Positions 47,375 to 57,318 are shown, counted from the first letter of the stretch. The stretch: DNA of 64,000 nt from Paracoccus sp. IB05 (GCF_016405985.1 NZ_JAEFCF010000020.1:1-64000); one strand, 5' to 3'. Translations and numbers: made by a program. Notes: a model not told the origin generated them from the letters alone.

Positions 47375-47919
47375 CTCACCAGAGTGCCGGTGCGGCGGAT
47401 CTTCCGCTGCAATTGCAACAAGCCATAAAGCAGCGCCTCGGCCGTAGGCGGGCAGCCCGGCACATAGACATCGACCGGCACCACACGGTCACAGCCGCGC
47501 ACCACCGAATAGCTGTAATGGTAATACCCACCACCATTGGCGCAGCTGCCCATCGAGACGACATAGCGCGGCTCGGGCATCTGGTCATAGACCTTGCGCA
47601 AAGCGGGCGCCATCTTGTTCGTCAGCGTGCCGGCCACGATCATCAGATCCGACTGCCGGGGCGAGGCGCGCGGCGCCATGCCAAAGCGTTCCACGTCGTA
47701 ATGCGGCATCGACATCTGGATCATCTCGACCGCGCAGCAGGCCAGACCAAAGGTCATCCAGTGCAAAGATCCGATCCGGGCCCAGTTGATCACATCCTCG
47801 GTCGAGGTCAGCAGGAAGCCTTTATCCTGCAGATCGCGCGAGAAGGCCGCGACATCGCCGTCGCGGTCCAGCCCCACCGTGTTGGCTCCCGTCTGCACTT
47901 TACCCGGCATCACTCCCAT
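47371..47919 (-). CDS. nuoB: NADH-quinone oxidoreductase subunit B
   Basis: 182 residues from the ATG at 47919, which has GGGAG seven bases before it and overlaps the end of nuoA by ten bases; another ATG at 47910 overlaps as TGATG. Cluster N2 ligands are in [19 protein letters not shown] and [11 protein letters not shown], the electron donor to quinone. Confidence 0.96.
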   Translation of the reverse strand: MGVMPGKVQTGANTVGLDRDGDVAAFSRDLQDKGFLLTSTEDVINWARIGSLHWMTFGLACCAVEMIQMSMPHYDVERFGMAPRASPRQSDLMIVAGTLTNKMAPALRKVYDQMPEPRYVVSMGSCANGGGYYHYSYSVVRGCDRVVPVDVYVPGCPPTAEALLYGLLQLQRKIRRTGTLVR

Positions 47920-48275
47920 TCGAGAGCTCCCTTCTTCCATTCATAGGCGAAGCCGATGGTCAGCACGCCAAGGAACACCATCATCGACCAGAACGCGGTC
48001 ATCGAGATCTCGCTGAACGCAAGCGCCCAGGGGAAGAGGAAGGCGACCTCAAGGTCAAAGATGATGAACAGGATCGAGACCAGATAGAACCGGACATCGA
48101 ATTTCATCCTGGCGTCATCGAATGCGTTAAACCCGCATTCATAGGCCGAGACCTTTTCAGGGTCCGGGTTCCGGATTGCGATCACCGCAGCAGCGAGGAT
48201 CAGGACGAGGCCAAGCCCCACCGCGATCACGAGCAGAATGACAATCGGAAGATACTCTCGGAGAAGCGTGTCCAC
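47910..48275 (-). CDS. nuoA: NADH-quinone oxidoreductase subunit A
   Basis: 121 residues, three membrane helices, with the conserved [40 protein letters not shown]. First gene of the long minus-strand transcription unit that runs to rnj. Confidence 0.97.
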   Translation of the reverse strand: MDTLLREYLPIVILLVIAVGLGLVLILAAAVIAIRNPDPEKVSAYECGFNAFDDARMKFDVRFYLVSILFIIFDLEVAFLFPWALAFSEISMTAFWSMMVFLGVLTIGFAYEWKKGALEWE

Positions 48276-48648
48276 GAGATGCTCCTTCAGCTGGCGTCAG
48301 CGAGCCTGCGGACCCTTTTTCGACCCGCTTGCACTCATTGGTTCGCTTTACCCCTGCCCCCGCCCGGGGTCAACCGAGGGAGAGGGGTTTTCCCACCCTT
48401 CCGAAGGGGGATCACCCTTGTTTTGCTGCGTTGCATGCGACCGCATCCTAAAAAGAATTTATGCCGGTGCTGCATCGCGGCACAGTTGCTGACCCCGGCG
48501 TCAGAAAGTCGCAGGCAAAGGAATCACGAAAGCGATTAGCTCCTGTATTCCCATGAAAAACAGTAAGAAATTATCCGCTGCCATTCCTGACCTTGACCGG
48601 AGCGCCCCGGTCGCATTGGTTCATCCCGATCAACAGCGGAGCATCGCA
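48276..48648. promoter_or_regulatory. nuo operon upstream region and divergent promoter
   Basis: About 370 bases between nuoA and a plus-strand secreted-protein gene. It must contain the start of the nuo transcript and the opposite gene's promoter. The stretch 48441-48560 is AT-richer (contains AAAAAGAATTTATG on plus), the most likely promoter area, but no -35/-10 pair was convincing. No gene recognised. Confidence 0.4.
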
Positions 48649-49113
48649 ATGCCTTCCCCTCTCCGGAACCGCCCCCTGCCGGTACGTCGCGCAGCCCCCT
48701 TCATCGCCCTGCTGGCGGGCTTTGCCCTCAGCCTCTCGCCAGCCCTCGCCCAAGGGATTTGCGGGATCAGCATCCGGGCGCTGCAAGAGAGCCTCCTGCG
48801 CTTTGGCGAGAACTATCCGATTGCCCCCGACATCGATTGCGAGACCCCGGCCAGGCTGCCCGCGCATCGGCTGATGTGCGACAGCCTCTATGAGGATGAG
48901 CAGGAGCTCTGGCTGATGGGCAATCTCGATGACGCGGCCTGGGTCTATGCGCTGGAAAACGCGACCGGCACCGAGACAGATCACAGCAATCCACCGCGCG
49001 ACGAGACCTTTATCGCCGACCGCGATGCCTGCACCACCGAGACCTGCCTGTGCGAGGTGCTGATCGGGCACACCAATGACTCACTTGGCGGCGAAAGCCC
49101 CTACCCGCAATAA
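48649..49113 (+). CDS. Exported small cysteine-rich protein, unknown function
   Basis: 154 residues from the ATG at 48649 after GGAG; an open frame from 48553 adds 32 improbable residues. Signal peptide VRRAAPFIALLAGFALSLSPALA, cleaved before QGICG. Cysteines occur as C...C...C...C with DACTTETCLCEVLIGH near the end. Some of this resembles the lysozyme-inhibitor LprI-like plan (Trp/Ala helix, DACTTETCL), but that is a weak guess. Confidence 0.6.
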   Translation: MPSPLRNRPLPVRRAAPFIALLAGFALSLSPALAQGICGISIRALQESLLRFGENYPIAPDIDCETPARLPAHRLMCDSLYEDEQELWLMGNLDDAAWVYALENATGTETDHSNPPRDETFIADRDACTTETCLCEVLIGHTNDSLGGESPYPQ

Positions 49114-49311
49114 AGCCAGTGCCGCGGGTTACTTGAGCCTGTTTTTACGTCGGGGAACTGGCGTGACAAATCTGGCGTCGAATATCTGGCCCGGATCTTT
49201 GGCGCCTTGGGCCCGCACGTGCCATCCGCAACCGGAGCGGATCATCCCAAGGGCCAGTCAGGGGTCAAAGCCCCTGCGGACCAGAGCAAGGCCCCGGGAT
49301 ACGGGCAGCGC

Positions 49312-50544
49312 TCATTCGATCACCGGCGCTTCGCCTGCGTCGAAATGTTCGGCCTGGCCGGTGATCAGCACCTCTTCCCGGATGATGCGGGCGATCAGAT
49401 CCGCGTCCTCCACCGAAAAGGTCAGTGGCAGCCGCATATCCGCAAGGCCGGCGAGGATGCGGTCGGTCTTCGGGCAATGCTGTTCGCCGGCATAGCGCCA
49501 ATGCGGATAGCGCGAGGTGAAGGCGACCGGCTCTTCGACCCCGAACCATTTCAGCTCCACCCCCCGCGCGATGCAGCGCGACAGGAGCATCCCGATCCGC
49601 GCGGCCTCCCAGTCGGGCAGCGCGAACTGGAAGGACGATCCGACATGGCGCTCGGCCACGGGGCGCCGGATCAGTCTGAGGCCGGGCGTATCGGCGAGGC
49701 CCTGCTCCATCGTCTCGTAAAGCGCGGTCCAGCGGGCGCGGCGTTCCGCCAGCAGCCCGACCTGGGGCCGCAGGATCGCCGCGCGCAGATTGTCCATCCG
49801 CCCCGAGACATTCGGGATATCAAGCCTGATGTCCCTGAACGCTTCGGGCCCGGGCGCGGCGCGGTGCCGGGCATAGAGCATGTAACTGCCTGAGAGCAGG
49901 ATCATTTTTGCAGCGATATCCGCATCATCCGTGATCAGGAGCCCGCCTTCGCCAGAATTCATATGCTTATAGGTCTGGGTCGAATAGCAGCCGATCAGCC
50001 CATGCCGCCCCGAGGCGACCCCGTTCCATTCCGCCCCCATCGTATGGGCGCAATCCTCGATCACGATCAGGCCAAGCGTGCCACAAAGCGCCATCAGCGC
50101 CTCCATATCGCAGCTATGGCCGCGCATATGCGACAAAAGCAGGATCCGCGCGCCGGTTGCCCGGGCTTTCGCCGCCAGATCGTCGAAATCCAGCACCAGG
50201 TCTTCGGTGATCTCGACAAAGACCGGATGCCCGCCGGCGGCCTGGATCGCGCCCGGCACCGGGGCGAGTGTGAAAGCATTGGTCAGAACCGCCTCGCCAT
50301 GTTCCAGCCCCACGGCCCGGAGCGCGCAGCCCATCGCATAGCCGCCGGAGGCCACGCCGAGACAATAGCGCGCCCCGGTGAAAGCCGCGAATTCTTCCTC
50401 AAGCAGCGCGGCTTCGGCGGTCTCGTCGCCTTGCGTATTGTAGCGATGCAGCCGTCCGTGGCGCAAAACCGCCAGCGCCGCCGCGATCCCTGCCTCCGGG
50501 ATCGGCTCTTGCTGGGTGAAACTGCCGCTGAACCGCTCGCTCAT
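49312..50544 (-). CDS. DegT/DnrJ/EryC1/StrS-family PLP aminotransferase
   Basis: 410 residues. PLP Lys in GCYSTQTYKHMNSGEGG, Asp of the ring in VIEDCAHTMGAEW, and the C-terminal domain is complete. Such enzymes transaminate sugar nucleotides for surface polysaccharides or natural products. It overlaps an MFS transporter gene by four bases (ATGA), so the pair is probably a small biosynthesis/export unit. No glycosyltransferase genes adjoin. Confidence 0.88.
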   Translation of the reverse strand: MSERFSGSFTQQEPIPEAGIAAALAVLRHGRLHRYNTQGDETAEAALLEEEFAAFTGARYCLGVASGGYAMGCALRAVGLEHGEAVLTNAFTLAPVPGAIQAAGGHPVFVEITEDLVLDFDDLAAKARATGARILLLSHMRGHSCDMEALMALCGTLGLIVIEDCAHTMGAEWNGVASGRHGLIGCYSTQTYKHMNSGEGGLLITDDADIAAKMILLSGSYMLYARHRAAPGPEAFRDIRLDIPNVSGRMDNLRAAILRPQVGLLAERRARWTALYETMEQGLADTPGLRLIRRPVAERHVGSSFQFALPDWEAARIGMLLSRCIARGVELKWFGVEEPVAFTSRYPHWRYAGEQHCPKTDRILAGLADMRLPLTFSVEDADLIARIIREEVLITGQAEHFDAGEAPVIE

Positions 50545-51857
50545 TTATCTGCTGCCTCTGCTGTGTTGCGCCCCGTCGCGCTCCGCCCCGTCGTCCCTGT
50601 CAGCCATATGAACAGCACAAGCGCAAGCGCGAGGCAGGCCCCTGCCACCCAATAGGCCACATCCGGCGATTGCCATTCGCGGCCCTCGGCCATGAAATGC
50701 CCGAAGATCTGCGAGAAGAAAACCGTGCCGAACAGCATCGCGATATTGGTGATGGCGGAAATACCGCCCTGCAGCTCGCCCTGTGCGTTTTCGGGCACCT
50801 GGCGGGACATGATCGCCATAATCATCGGATGCACCAGGCCCTCGGGCCCGTGGACGAACATCAAAAAGACCACCACGCCCAGCCCGCCGGCAAGCCCGTA
50901 GCCTGTGGCCGCGATGCTGGCGCAGACGAGGCCGATCAGTGCGGTGCGATGCTCGCCAAACCGGCGCACGAAGACCCCGGTCAGCCCGCCCTGGAACCCC
51001 GCCATCACCAGGCCGAACACGGCCAGCGTCAGCCCGACCATGCCCTCGGACCAGCCGAATTTCGCCATGCCCCAGAAGGTCCAGATTGCCGGATAGACCG
51101 AGGAGGCGAAGAAGAAGACGAACAGCACCACGCAGAGCGGCACCGCCCCCGGATAGGTGCGAAACACCCGGAAGGCGCCAAAGGGATTGGCGCGCGCCAG
51201 CTCGAACCGGCGGCGTTTTGCGGGGCTGAGGCTTTCAGGCAGCACGAACCAGCCATAGGTGAAGTTCAGGAACGAGACGCAGGCGGCGACGATAAAGGGA
51301 ATGCGGGTGCCGATCTCGCCCAGCAGGCCGCCGATCGCAGGCCCGATCACAAAGCCCACGCCAAAGGCCGCGCCCATCAGCCCGAAGGCGCGGGCGCGGT
51401 CTTCGGGCGCGGTCACATCGGCGATATAGGCATTGGCGATGACCCAGCTCGAACCGCAGACCCCGGCGAGCACGCGCCCGACAAACAGCCAGAACAGCGT
51501 CGGCGCCCAGGCCGAAAGCAGGAAATCCGCCCCCAGACCGAACACCGCCAGCAACAGAAGCGGCCTGCGGCCAAAGCGGTCGGACAGGTTCCCCGCCAGC
51601 GGCGAGCAGATGAATTGCGAGACCGCAAAGGCCGCAAACATCCAGCCCCCGATCTCTGACGCGCGGTCAAGCCCGACATGGCCCACCTCTTCGATCAGCC
51701 GCGGCAGAACCGGCATGATGATGCCAAAGCCCATCATATCCAGAAAAACCGTGATCAGAACAAAGGTGACCGCATGTTTCGATGCGGGTCCGGGCAAAGG
51801 CTGCGAGGATGGGGAGGGCGCAGGTTCGGCGGCAAAATTCTGGCTGTCGGCGGGCAT
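50541..51857 (-). CDS. MFS transporter, TetA/TCR-like
   Basis: 438 residues, twelve predicted membrane helices after a 30-residue Pro/Ser-rich start. Motif [14 protein letters not shown] lies between helices 2 and 3, the helix-5 stretch [16 protein letters not shown] is present, and the order matches drug:proton antiporters of the tetracycline group. The first gene of a coupled pair with the aminotransferase. Substrate not predictable. Confidence 0.88.
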   Translation of the reverse strand: MPADSQNFAAEPAPSPSSQPLPGPASKHAVTFVLITVFLDMMGFGIIMPVLPRLIEEVGHVGLDRASEIGGWMFAAFAVSQFICSPLAGNLSDRFGRRPLLLLAVFGLGADFLLSAWAPTLFWLFVGRVLAGVCGSSWVIANAYIADVTAPEDRARAFGLMGAAFGVGFVIGPAIGGLLGEIGTRIPFIVAACVSFLNFTYGWFVLPESLSPAKRRRFELARANPFGAFRVFRTYPGAVPLCVVLFVFFFASSVYPAIWTFWGMAKFGWSEGMVGLTLAVFGLVMAGFQGGLTGVFVRRFGEHRTALIGLVCASIAATGYGLAGGLGVVVFLMFVHGPEGLVHPMIMAIMSRQVPENAQGELQGGISAITNIAMLFGTVFFSQIFGHFMAEGREWQSPDVAYWVAGACLALALVLFIWLTGTTGRSATGRNTAEAADK

Positions 51858-52026
51858 ATCACACCAGGGCGAGAGAGGGCGCCGGAAACGGCCAGGCGCA
51901 GGCGCCAGACCCTGCCCCCGTGCCTCTGCTTTGTCAAATCACCGCAAGATGACGGTTTTCGTCATTGGACCCGGGCCTGCCCGCCATGCGAGATTTGCGG
52001 GCAGAATACAGGAGAGGTTTTCCCCG

Positions 52027-52428
52027 ATGCGCTTTGCCCGTTTCCGCCCCTTCCGCCCCGCGCTCCGCCATCGCGGCTTTCCCCGCCTCCTCGCCCTCGC
52101 CGCAGCGTCTTCGCTGGTGCTGGGCTTTGCCGTGCCGGTCAAGGCCGACCTGGTGATCCAGGGCCGCGCCGCCCAGGCGCTGCATTGCGCCGCGCTCCTG
52201 TTCATCGCCTCGGAGGAGCTTTATCAGGCCGGCTATATCACCCGCGCCGATTACAGCGGGGCACAGGCCGCCTCGGTCCGGATGCTCGATTATGTCCCAG
52301 GCACCAGGGATCAGAAAGTCCAGGCCATGGGCCAGCGGTTCGAGAAACTGCTCAGCCGCAAGAGCCTGCCGCAGCTCATGACGGAATTCGACGAAACCGC
52401 GCCCTGGTGCGGCAAGACCTTCCTCTGA
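52027..52428 (+). CDS. Exported alpha-helical protein, unknown function
   Basis: 133 residues from the ATG at 52027 after AGGAGAGG. Signal peptide LLALAAASSLVLGFAVPVKA preceded by an Arg-rich n-region. The mature part is a small helical domain with two Cys (LHCAALLF and APWCGKTF). No family recognised. The 170 bases before it separate it from the divergent MFS gene. Confidence 0.7.
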   Translation: MRFARFRPFRPALRHRGFPRLLALAAASSLVLGFAVPVKADLVIQGRAAQALHCAALLFIASEELYQAGYITRADYSGAQAASVRMLDYVPGTRDQKVQAMGQRFEKLLSRKSLPQLMTEFDETAPWCGKTFL

Positions 52429-52499
52429 CCAGCCGCTCATATCCCTGAACCCGCCTCTCGCGGCCCGATCCATTGCGGCTCCGGCTTTCGCGCCGCGCT

Positions 52500-52565
52500 T
52501 TTCATCTGTCCTTAAACATCCCGGGGGGAGCGCGGCCCTGGCCGCGGGGGGGGCGGAGCTGGCCC
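52500..52565. repeat. Intergenic hairpin repeat, copy C (half element), terminator candidate
   Basis: Carries CTGTCCTTAAACATCCCGG, related to the CTGTCC-AAATAT-CCCG core of the other copies, then a perfect 7-bp stem CGCGGCC/GGCCGCG (52531-52537 and 52540-52546). It lies between two convergent genes. Confidence 0.5.
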
Positions 52566-52591
52566 CCCTCACCTTCCCGGGTTCTGCCTGG

Positions 52592-54835
52592 TCAGGCCGG
52601 CTGTGTCGCCAGCCAGGCCATCAGCCGCGGCCGGATCGTTTCCTCCCCCGCCGCACGCCCCGCCTCGATCACCGCCCGCACCTCGCCCAGATCGACACTG
52701 CGGATCAGCGCCTTGACCGGCCCGACCGAGGCCGGCCGCATCGACAGCGACCGGAATCCAAGCGCCGCCAGCACCAGCGCCTCGACCGGCCGCCCGGCAT
52801 CCTCGCCGCAAAACGACAAGGGTGTCGCGGTCTCGGCGCAGCGCGCGATGATCTGCTCGAGGAAGGTCAGGAAACTGACATTCAGCGTGTCATAGCGTTT
52901 GCGCACCCGTTCATTCTCGCGATCTGCCGCAAAGAAGAACTGTTTCAGGTCATTGCCCCCGACCGAGACAAAATCCACCTGTTCAAAAAACGCCTTCGGC
53001 GCGAAGACCAGCGAGGGCGTCTCGCACATCGCCCCGATCTCAAGCGTCTCCGGCACGGGATGGCCCAGCGATTTCTCACGGTGGATCTCGCGCAGGGCCT
53101 GGGCGCGCGCCTGCATGAACTCGCCATATTCCGCGACGAAGGGGAACATCACGGTCAGGGGCCGCCCCGCTGCCGCCCGGATCAGCGCCTGCATCTGCAT
53201 GCGCAAAACCCCCGGCTTATCCAGCCCCACCCGGATCGCGCGCCAGCCCATCGCGGGATTGGGCTCGTCATTCGGCTTCATATAGGGCAGCACCTTGTCC
53301 GACCCGATATCCAGCGTCCTGAAGGCGACCCGCCGCCCGCCGGCCGCCTCCAGCACCCGGGTGTAAAGCGAGGCGAGCTCGGCCCGTTTCGGCATCTTAT
53401 TGCGGATCAGGAACTGCAATTCGGTGCGGAACAGCCCGACCCCTTCGGCGCCCGATCCTTCAAGGCTCGGCAGATCCGCCATCAGCCCGGCATTCATCAG
53501 CAACGAGATCACCGCGCCGCATTTCGCCTGGGCCGGCAGGCCTTTCAGCGAGGCATAGCGTTTCTGGGCTTCGGCCTGCATAGCGATCTTGTCCCGGAAG
53601 GCGCGCGAAACGGTTTCATCGGGCCGAAGATGCACGATACCCTGATCACCATCCACCAGGATATTATCACCATTAAGTGCCTCGGCGCTGATCCTTTCGG
53701 CATGGATCACCAGCGGGATCGACAGCGCGCGCGCGACAATCGCGGCATGAGAGCCGACCGAGCCTTCCTCCAGCACCACGCCTTTCAGCCGGCGGCCATA
53801 TTCCAGCAGTTCCGCCGGGCCGATATTGCGGGCAATCAGGATCGGGTTTTCCGGCATCGCCGCCCCGGTATCGGCGCCCTGGCCGGTCAGGATCCTGAGG
53901 AGCCGGTTCGACAGATCGTCAAGATCCTGCAAGCGTTCGCGCAGATAGGCATCCGGCACCTGTTCCAGCCGCGCCCGCGCCGCCGATTGTTCTTTTTCGA
54001 CCGCCGCCTCGGCCGAAAGGCCCAGGGTGATGTCTTCCTCCATCCGCTTCAGCCAGCCGCGCGAATGAGCGAACATGCGATAGGCTTCCAGAACCTGCTT
54101 CTGGTCCTTGTCAAGCTGCTCGGCCTCCAGCAGATCATCGATCGAAATCCGGAGCCGCCCCACCGCATCGCGGATCCGGTCGATTTCCAGCAAAGGATCA
54201 TCGGCGACCGGGTTGGTCACCACCACCCGCGGCTCATGCAGCCAGACCTTGCCCTCGGAGGCGCCCTCCTGGCCGGAGGTGCCGCGAAACATCAGCGACT
54301 GGCGGTGGATCGGGCGCCCGCCGCCATCATCGCCGGCAAAGGCGCCCAGTTCCGTCATCTCGGCCAGCACCATGGCCACCACTTCCAGCGCATCCAGCTC
54401 GTCTTCGGAGAACACCCGCGCCTCTTTCGACTGCACGACCAGCACGCCCAGCTTCTCGCCCACCCGCTGCAACGGCACACCGAGGAAAGACGAGAAGATC
54501 TCCTCGCCGGTCTCGGGCATGAAACGGAATCCCTTTTCCGAAGGCGCATCGGCGGTGTTCACCGGCAGGCCTGTGCGCGCCACACGCCCCACCAGCCCCT
54601 CGCCGAGCCGCATCCGCGTCTTGTGGACCGCGGATTTCTTCAGCCCTTCGGTGGCGAAGAGCTCAAGCGTTTCCTCATCGCGGAACAGATAGATCGAACA
54701 GACCTCGGTCGCCATGGAATCGGCGATCAGATGGGTGATGCGATCCAGCCGGTCCTGGCCCTTTCCGGGCATGGCAAGCACATCGCGCAACCGCCGCAGC
54801 AGCCTGCGGCTCTCACTCTCGGTCCGTTCGGGCAT
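52592..54835 (-). CDS. ptsP: Phosphoenolpyruvate-protein phosphotransferase PtsP (EI-Ntr)
   Basis: 747 residues. First enzyme of the nitrogen-type PTS, which phosphorylates NPr (PtsO) and then EIIA-Ntr in regulatory roles. An N-terminal GAF domain (residues about 20-150) may sense glutamine. The phospho-His is in GSVGSHAAIVARALSIP (near residue 360), followed by the PEP-binding TIM barrel (GLFRTELQFL, MFPFVAEYGEFMQAR, SVGGNDLKQFFFAADR). Next to lysC in many alphaproteobacteria. Complete. Confidence 0.96.
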   Translation of the reverse strand: MPERTESESRRLLRRLRDVLAMPGKGQDRLDRITHLIADSMATEVCSIYLFRDEETLELFATEGLKKSAVHKTRMRLGEGLVGRVARTGLPVNTADAPSEKGFRFMPETGEEIFSSFLGVPLQRVGEKLGVLVVQSKEARVFSEDELDALEVVAMVLAEMTELGAFAGDDGGGRPIHRQSLMFRGTSGQEGASEGKVWLHEPRVVVTNPVADDPLLEIDRIRDAVGRLRISIDDLLEAEQLDKDQKQVLEAYRMFAHSRGWLKRMEEDITLGLSAEAAVEKEQSAARARLEQVPDAYLRERLQDLDDLSNRLLRILTGQGADTGAAMPENPILIARNIGPAELLEYGRRLKGVVLEEGSVGSHAAIVARALSIPLVIHAERISAEALNGDNILVDGDQGIVHLRPDETVSRAFRDKIAMQAEAQKRYASLKGLPAQAKCGAVISLLMNAGLMADLPSLEGSGAEGVGLFRTELQFLIRNKMPKRAELASLYTRVLEAAGGRRVAFRTLDIGSDKVLPYMKPNDEPNPAMGWRAIRVGLDKPGVLRMQMQALIRAAAGRPLTVMFPFVAEYGEFMQARAQALREIHREKSLGHPVPETLEIGAMCETPSLVFAPKAFFEQVDFVSVGGNDLKQFFFAADRENERVRKRYDTLNVSFLTFLEQIIARCAETATPLSFCGEDAGRPVEALVLAALGFRSLSMRPASVGPVKALIRSVDLGEVRAVIEAGRAAGEETIRPRLMAWLATQPA

Positions 54836-55085
54836 GATCGGGGCGCGACCTCCGTCGATGAGCTGATCCGGGATCAGTTTCGCCCCTTAGACCACAGCTT
54901 CGCGGCAAGGGGAACGGCCCGCTCACGCCGCAATGCGGCAATCGGATGGACCGCCCTATTGTCGGGCAGTCAGGGACGAGAGACGGCGTAAGCACCACAC
55001 AGCGAGCGGAGTCACTTTGAGCCCATTGCGGACGGTCGAGGTAAACCTCAGACTATTGTAGGGACGGGGAGTTGGAGTCGGAAAA

Positions 55086-55679
55086 GTGTCACAACAGGAA
55101 GCGCGTGCTACTGCTGCGATAGTCCCTGTTTCCAAGAAGCGCAGAAAGTTCGCTTACCTGCTACTTGCCTTCACCCTTGCACCTTTTGTGGCGTTCTTGG
55201 CTTATCTGGCTGCCGCAGTTTCAGGCTCAGTTGCAGAGTATGAGATACTGGCGGAAGGCTGGCGGGTAAGCTCCCGTTGGCTTGCCTGCGGTTTGGCGTT
55301 TGTGGTGACCTCGATCTGGTTTCTCCTGATTGTGGCGCAGACGCCCTATCGTACTGGAATCAAATCTTATTTTAAGATGACCGGTTGCGCCGCATTTGGA
55401 TTTCTTATGTTGCTCGCTTTTTGGGGCGTTACCCTTACGTCCGCTCTTCCACGATTGGCTGCTATATGGGCGGAGCCTGGCATCCGGACGGCAACTGTCG
55501 AAGGTTTCGCCCGTTATAGCTTCAAAGGCCCGCATCTCGTGATGCGAACAAGCGCGACCGATGTCGATTTCTATGAAAAAGCAATCGAAGGAAAGAGGCT
55601 TCCTGAGATTGGAGATGTCGTCACGCTCTCAGGCAGGGAAACCGCGTTCGGTTTCCTGTTTGATTATGAGCTTGATTGA
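55086..55679 (+). CDS. Membrane protein of AT-richer composition, unknown function
   Basis: 197 residues. Starts GTG at 55086 after GGAG. Three or more membrane helices (LLLAFTLAPFVAFLAYLAAAV, WLACGLAFVVTSIWFLLIVA, CAAFGFLMLLAFWGVTL), then a 75-residue periplasmic or cytoplasmic domain. The codons are less GC-biased at third positions than its neighbours, so it may be a later arrival between the conserved ptsP and lysC genes. No family match from memory. Confidence 0.7.
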   Translation: MSQQEARATAAIVPVSKKRRKFAYLLLAFTLAPFVAFLAYLAAAVSGSVAEYEILAEGWRVSSRWLACGLAFVVTSIWFLLIVAQTPYRTGIKSYFKMTGCAAFGFLMLLAFWGVTLTSALPRLAAIWAEPGIRTATVEGFARYSFKGPHLVMRTSATDVDFYEKAIEGKRLPEIGDVVTLSGRETAFGFLFDYELD

Positions 55680-55736
55680 CACTGCTCAACGGCCGCTCCG
55701 TCCCGCATAGCAGCCAATGAGAGCTAAGCCTCGTAA

Positions 55737-55775
55737 ATAAAAAACGCCCCGCAGTGGCGGGGCGTTTCAGGGTAG
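55737..55775 (-). terminator. Rho-independent terminator of lysC
   Basis: Stem AAACGCCCCGC/GCGGGGCGTTT (55742-55752 and 55757-55767), loop four bases, followed on the minus strand by a run of six T then ATTT. It sits 10 bases past the lysC stop. The plus-strand side has only three T. Confidence 0.9.
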
Positions 55776-55785
55776 GAGACCGGGA

Positions 55786-57045
55786 TCAGGCCTTTTCCAG
55801 CTCGAAAGCGTCGTGCAGCGCCTGAACGGCCAGCTCCAGATATTTGCGGTCGATCAGCACCGAGATCTTGATTTCGGAGGTCGCGATGACCTTGATATTG
55901 ATCCCTTCCGCCGCCAGCGCCCTGAAGGTGCGTGCGGCAACCCCGGCATGGCTGCGCATGCCGATCCCCACGACCGAGACCTTGGCCACGTCGGTGTCGA
56001 TGATCAGCTCGTCATAGGCGATCTCGCCGCGTGCCTTCGCCTCTTCCATCGCCTTTTTGGCGCGCTCGACCTGGTTGATCGGGCAGGAGAAGGTCATATC
56101 GGTGACGGCACCGCTATGGCGCTCATCATAATCCTTTTCCGAGATATTCTGCACGATCATGTCCACATTGACCCCGGCCTCGGCCAAAGGGCCAAAGATC
56201 GCCTGGGCGACGCCCGGACGGTCTTCGATGGTGAACAGCGTGATCTTGGCCTCTTCACGCGAGAAGGCGACGCCGCTTACGACTTTCGATTCCATGATTT
56301 CCTCCTCGTCACAGACCAGGGTCCCTGAGTTCTCGTCGGTATCCTCGAACGAGGACAGCACGCGCAGGCGCACCTTATAACGCATCGCCAGCTCGACCGA
56401 ACGGGTCTGCAGAACTTTCGCGCCCAGCGATGCCAGTTCCAGCATTTCCTCAAAAGCGATCTTATCGAGCTTTCTGGCTTTCGAGCTTACACGCGGATCG
56501 GTCGTGTAGACCCCGTCGACATCAGTATAGATATCGCACCGCTCGGCGCCAAAAGCGGCGGCGAAGGCCACTGCGGTCGTGTCCGAGCCGCCGCGGCCCA
56601 AAGTGGTGATACGGCCTTCGGGCGAGATCCCCTGGAAGCCCGCCACCACCGCGACCCTGAAGCCCTCCGCGAATTTTGCATCGAGATTGTCGCGCGGGAT
56701 CGACACAAACCGCGCCGCGCTATGGGCCGATGTGGTGTTGATCGGCACCTGCCAGCCCTGCCAGGAGCGCGCAGGCACCCCCATCTCCTGCAGGCGCAGT
56801 GCCATCAGCCCGGCGGTGACATTCTCGCCTGATGCCACGACCGCATCATATTCGCGCGCGTCATAAAGTTTCGAAGTGCCCTCAACCCAGCCGACCAGCT
56901 CATTGGTCTTGCCGGACATCGCGCTGACAATGACGATCACGTCATAGCCGCGCTCGACCTCTTTTTGCACCTTCTTCGCGGCATTCGCGATACGGTCGAT
57001 ATCGGCGACGGATGTGCCCCCGAATTTCATTACCAGAAGCGGCAT
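55786..57045 (-). CDS. lysC: Aspartate kinase
   Basis: First step of the aspartate pathway to lysine, threonine and methionine. About 419 residues from the ATG at 57045 (a GTG at 57051 adds two). Kinase signature VMKFGGTSVA and GRGGSDTTAVA; two C-terminal ACT domains (LFTIEDRPGVAQAIFGP, VGIGMRSHAGVAARTFRAL) point to feedback control by lysine and/or threonine. Single gene with its own terminator. Confidence 0.96.
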   Translation of the reverse strand: MPLLVMKFGGTSVADIDRIANAAKKVQKEVERGYDVIVIVSAMSGKTNELVGWVEGTSKLYDAREYDAVVASGENVTAGLMALRLQEMGVPARSWQGWQVPINTTSAHSAARFVSIPRDNLDAKFAEGFRVAVVAGFQGISPEGRITTLGRGGSDTTAVAFAAAFGAERCDIYTDVDGVYTTDPRVSSKARKLDKIAFEEMLELASLGAKVLQTRSVELAMRYKVRLRVLSSFEDTDENSGTLVCDEEEIMESKVVSGVAFSREEAKITLFTIEDRPGVAQAIFGPLAEAGVNVDMIVQNISEKDYDERHSGAVTDMTFSCPINQVERAKKAMEEAKARGEIAYDELIIDTDVAKVSVVGIGMRSHAGVAARTFRALAAEGINIKVIATSEIKISVLIDRKYLELAVQALHDAFELEKA

Positions 57046-57179
57046 CTGCACCCCCCCGAGGCCCTTTTGGGGCTCTGCACACAGGCGGGCTCTCAGTCAC
57101 CCGCCAAAATCGCCGGTTTCCTATAGCCCGGGCGCGCAAGGCGCAAGGGGCTGGCCGCATTTCCCGATGGGAATCGTCG

Positions 57180-57247
57180 GATGCCTCCGGCGGGAGTATT
57201 TCTTTCAAGAGGAAGTTGATTTTCCCCTGACCCAAATACTCAAATCC
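57180..57247. repeat. Intergenic hairpin repeat, copy D
   Basis: CCTCCGGCGGGAGTATTT, then TTCAAGAGGAA, five bases, TTTTCCCCTGA and CCAAATACTC, an imperfect stem like the 3' half of the element at 62281-62350. Located between the divergent lysC and mtnP genes, so it is not terminating either. Confidence 0.65.
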
Positions 57248-57318
57248 CTGACCCGCGATCTCTTGCCGCAATGCGGCAGGAGCGCTAGCTTCTGGCCGGC
57301 ATCAGGAAGGACAAAGAT

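Noticed and set aside
48276-48648. A riboswitch or FNR/NtrC site before nuoA
   Set aside because: No TTGAT-N4-ATCAA or other known motif could be shown; only general AT-richness is visible.
53060-54991. Plus-strand frame opposite ptsP
   Set aside because: Antisense to a clear PtsP; low-complexity, no domain.
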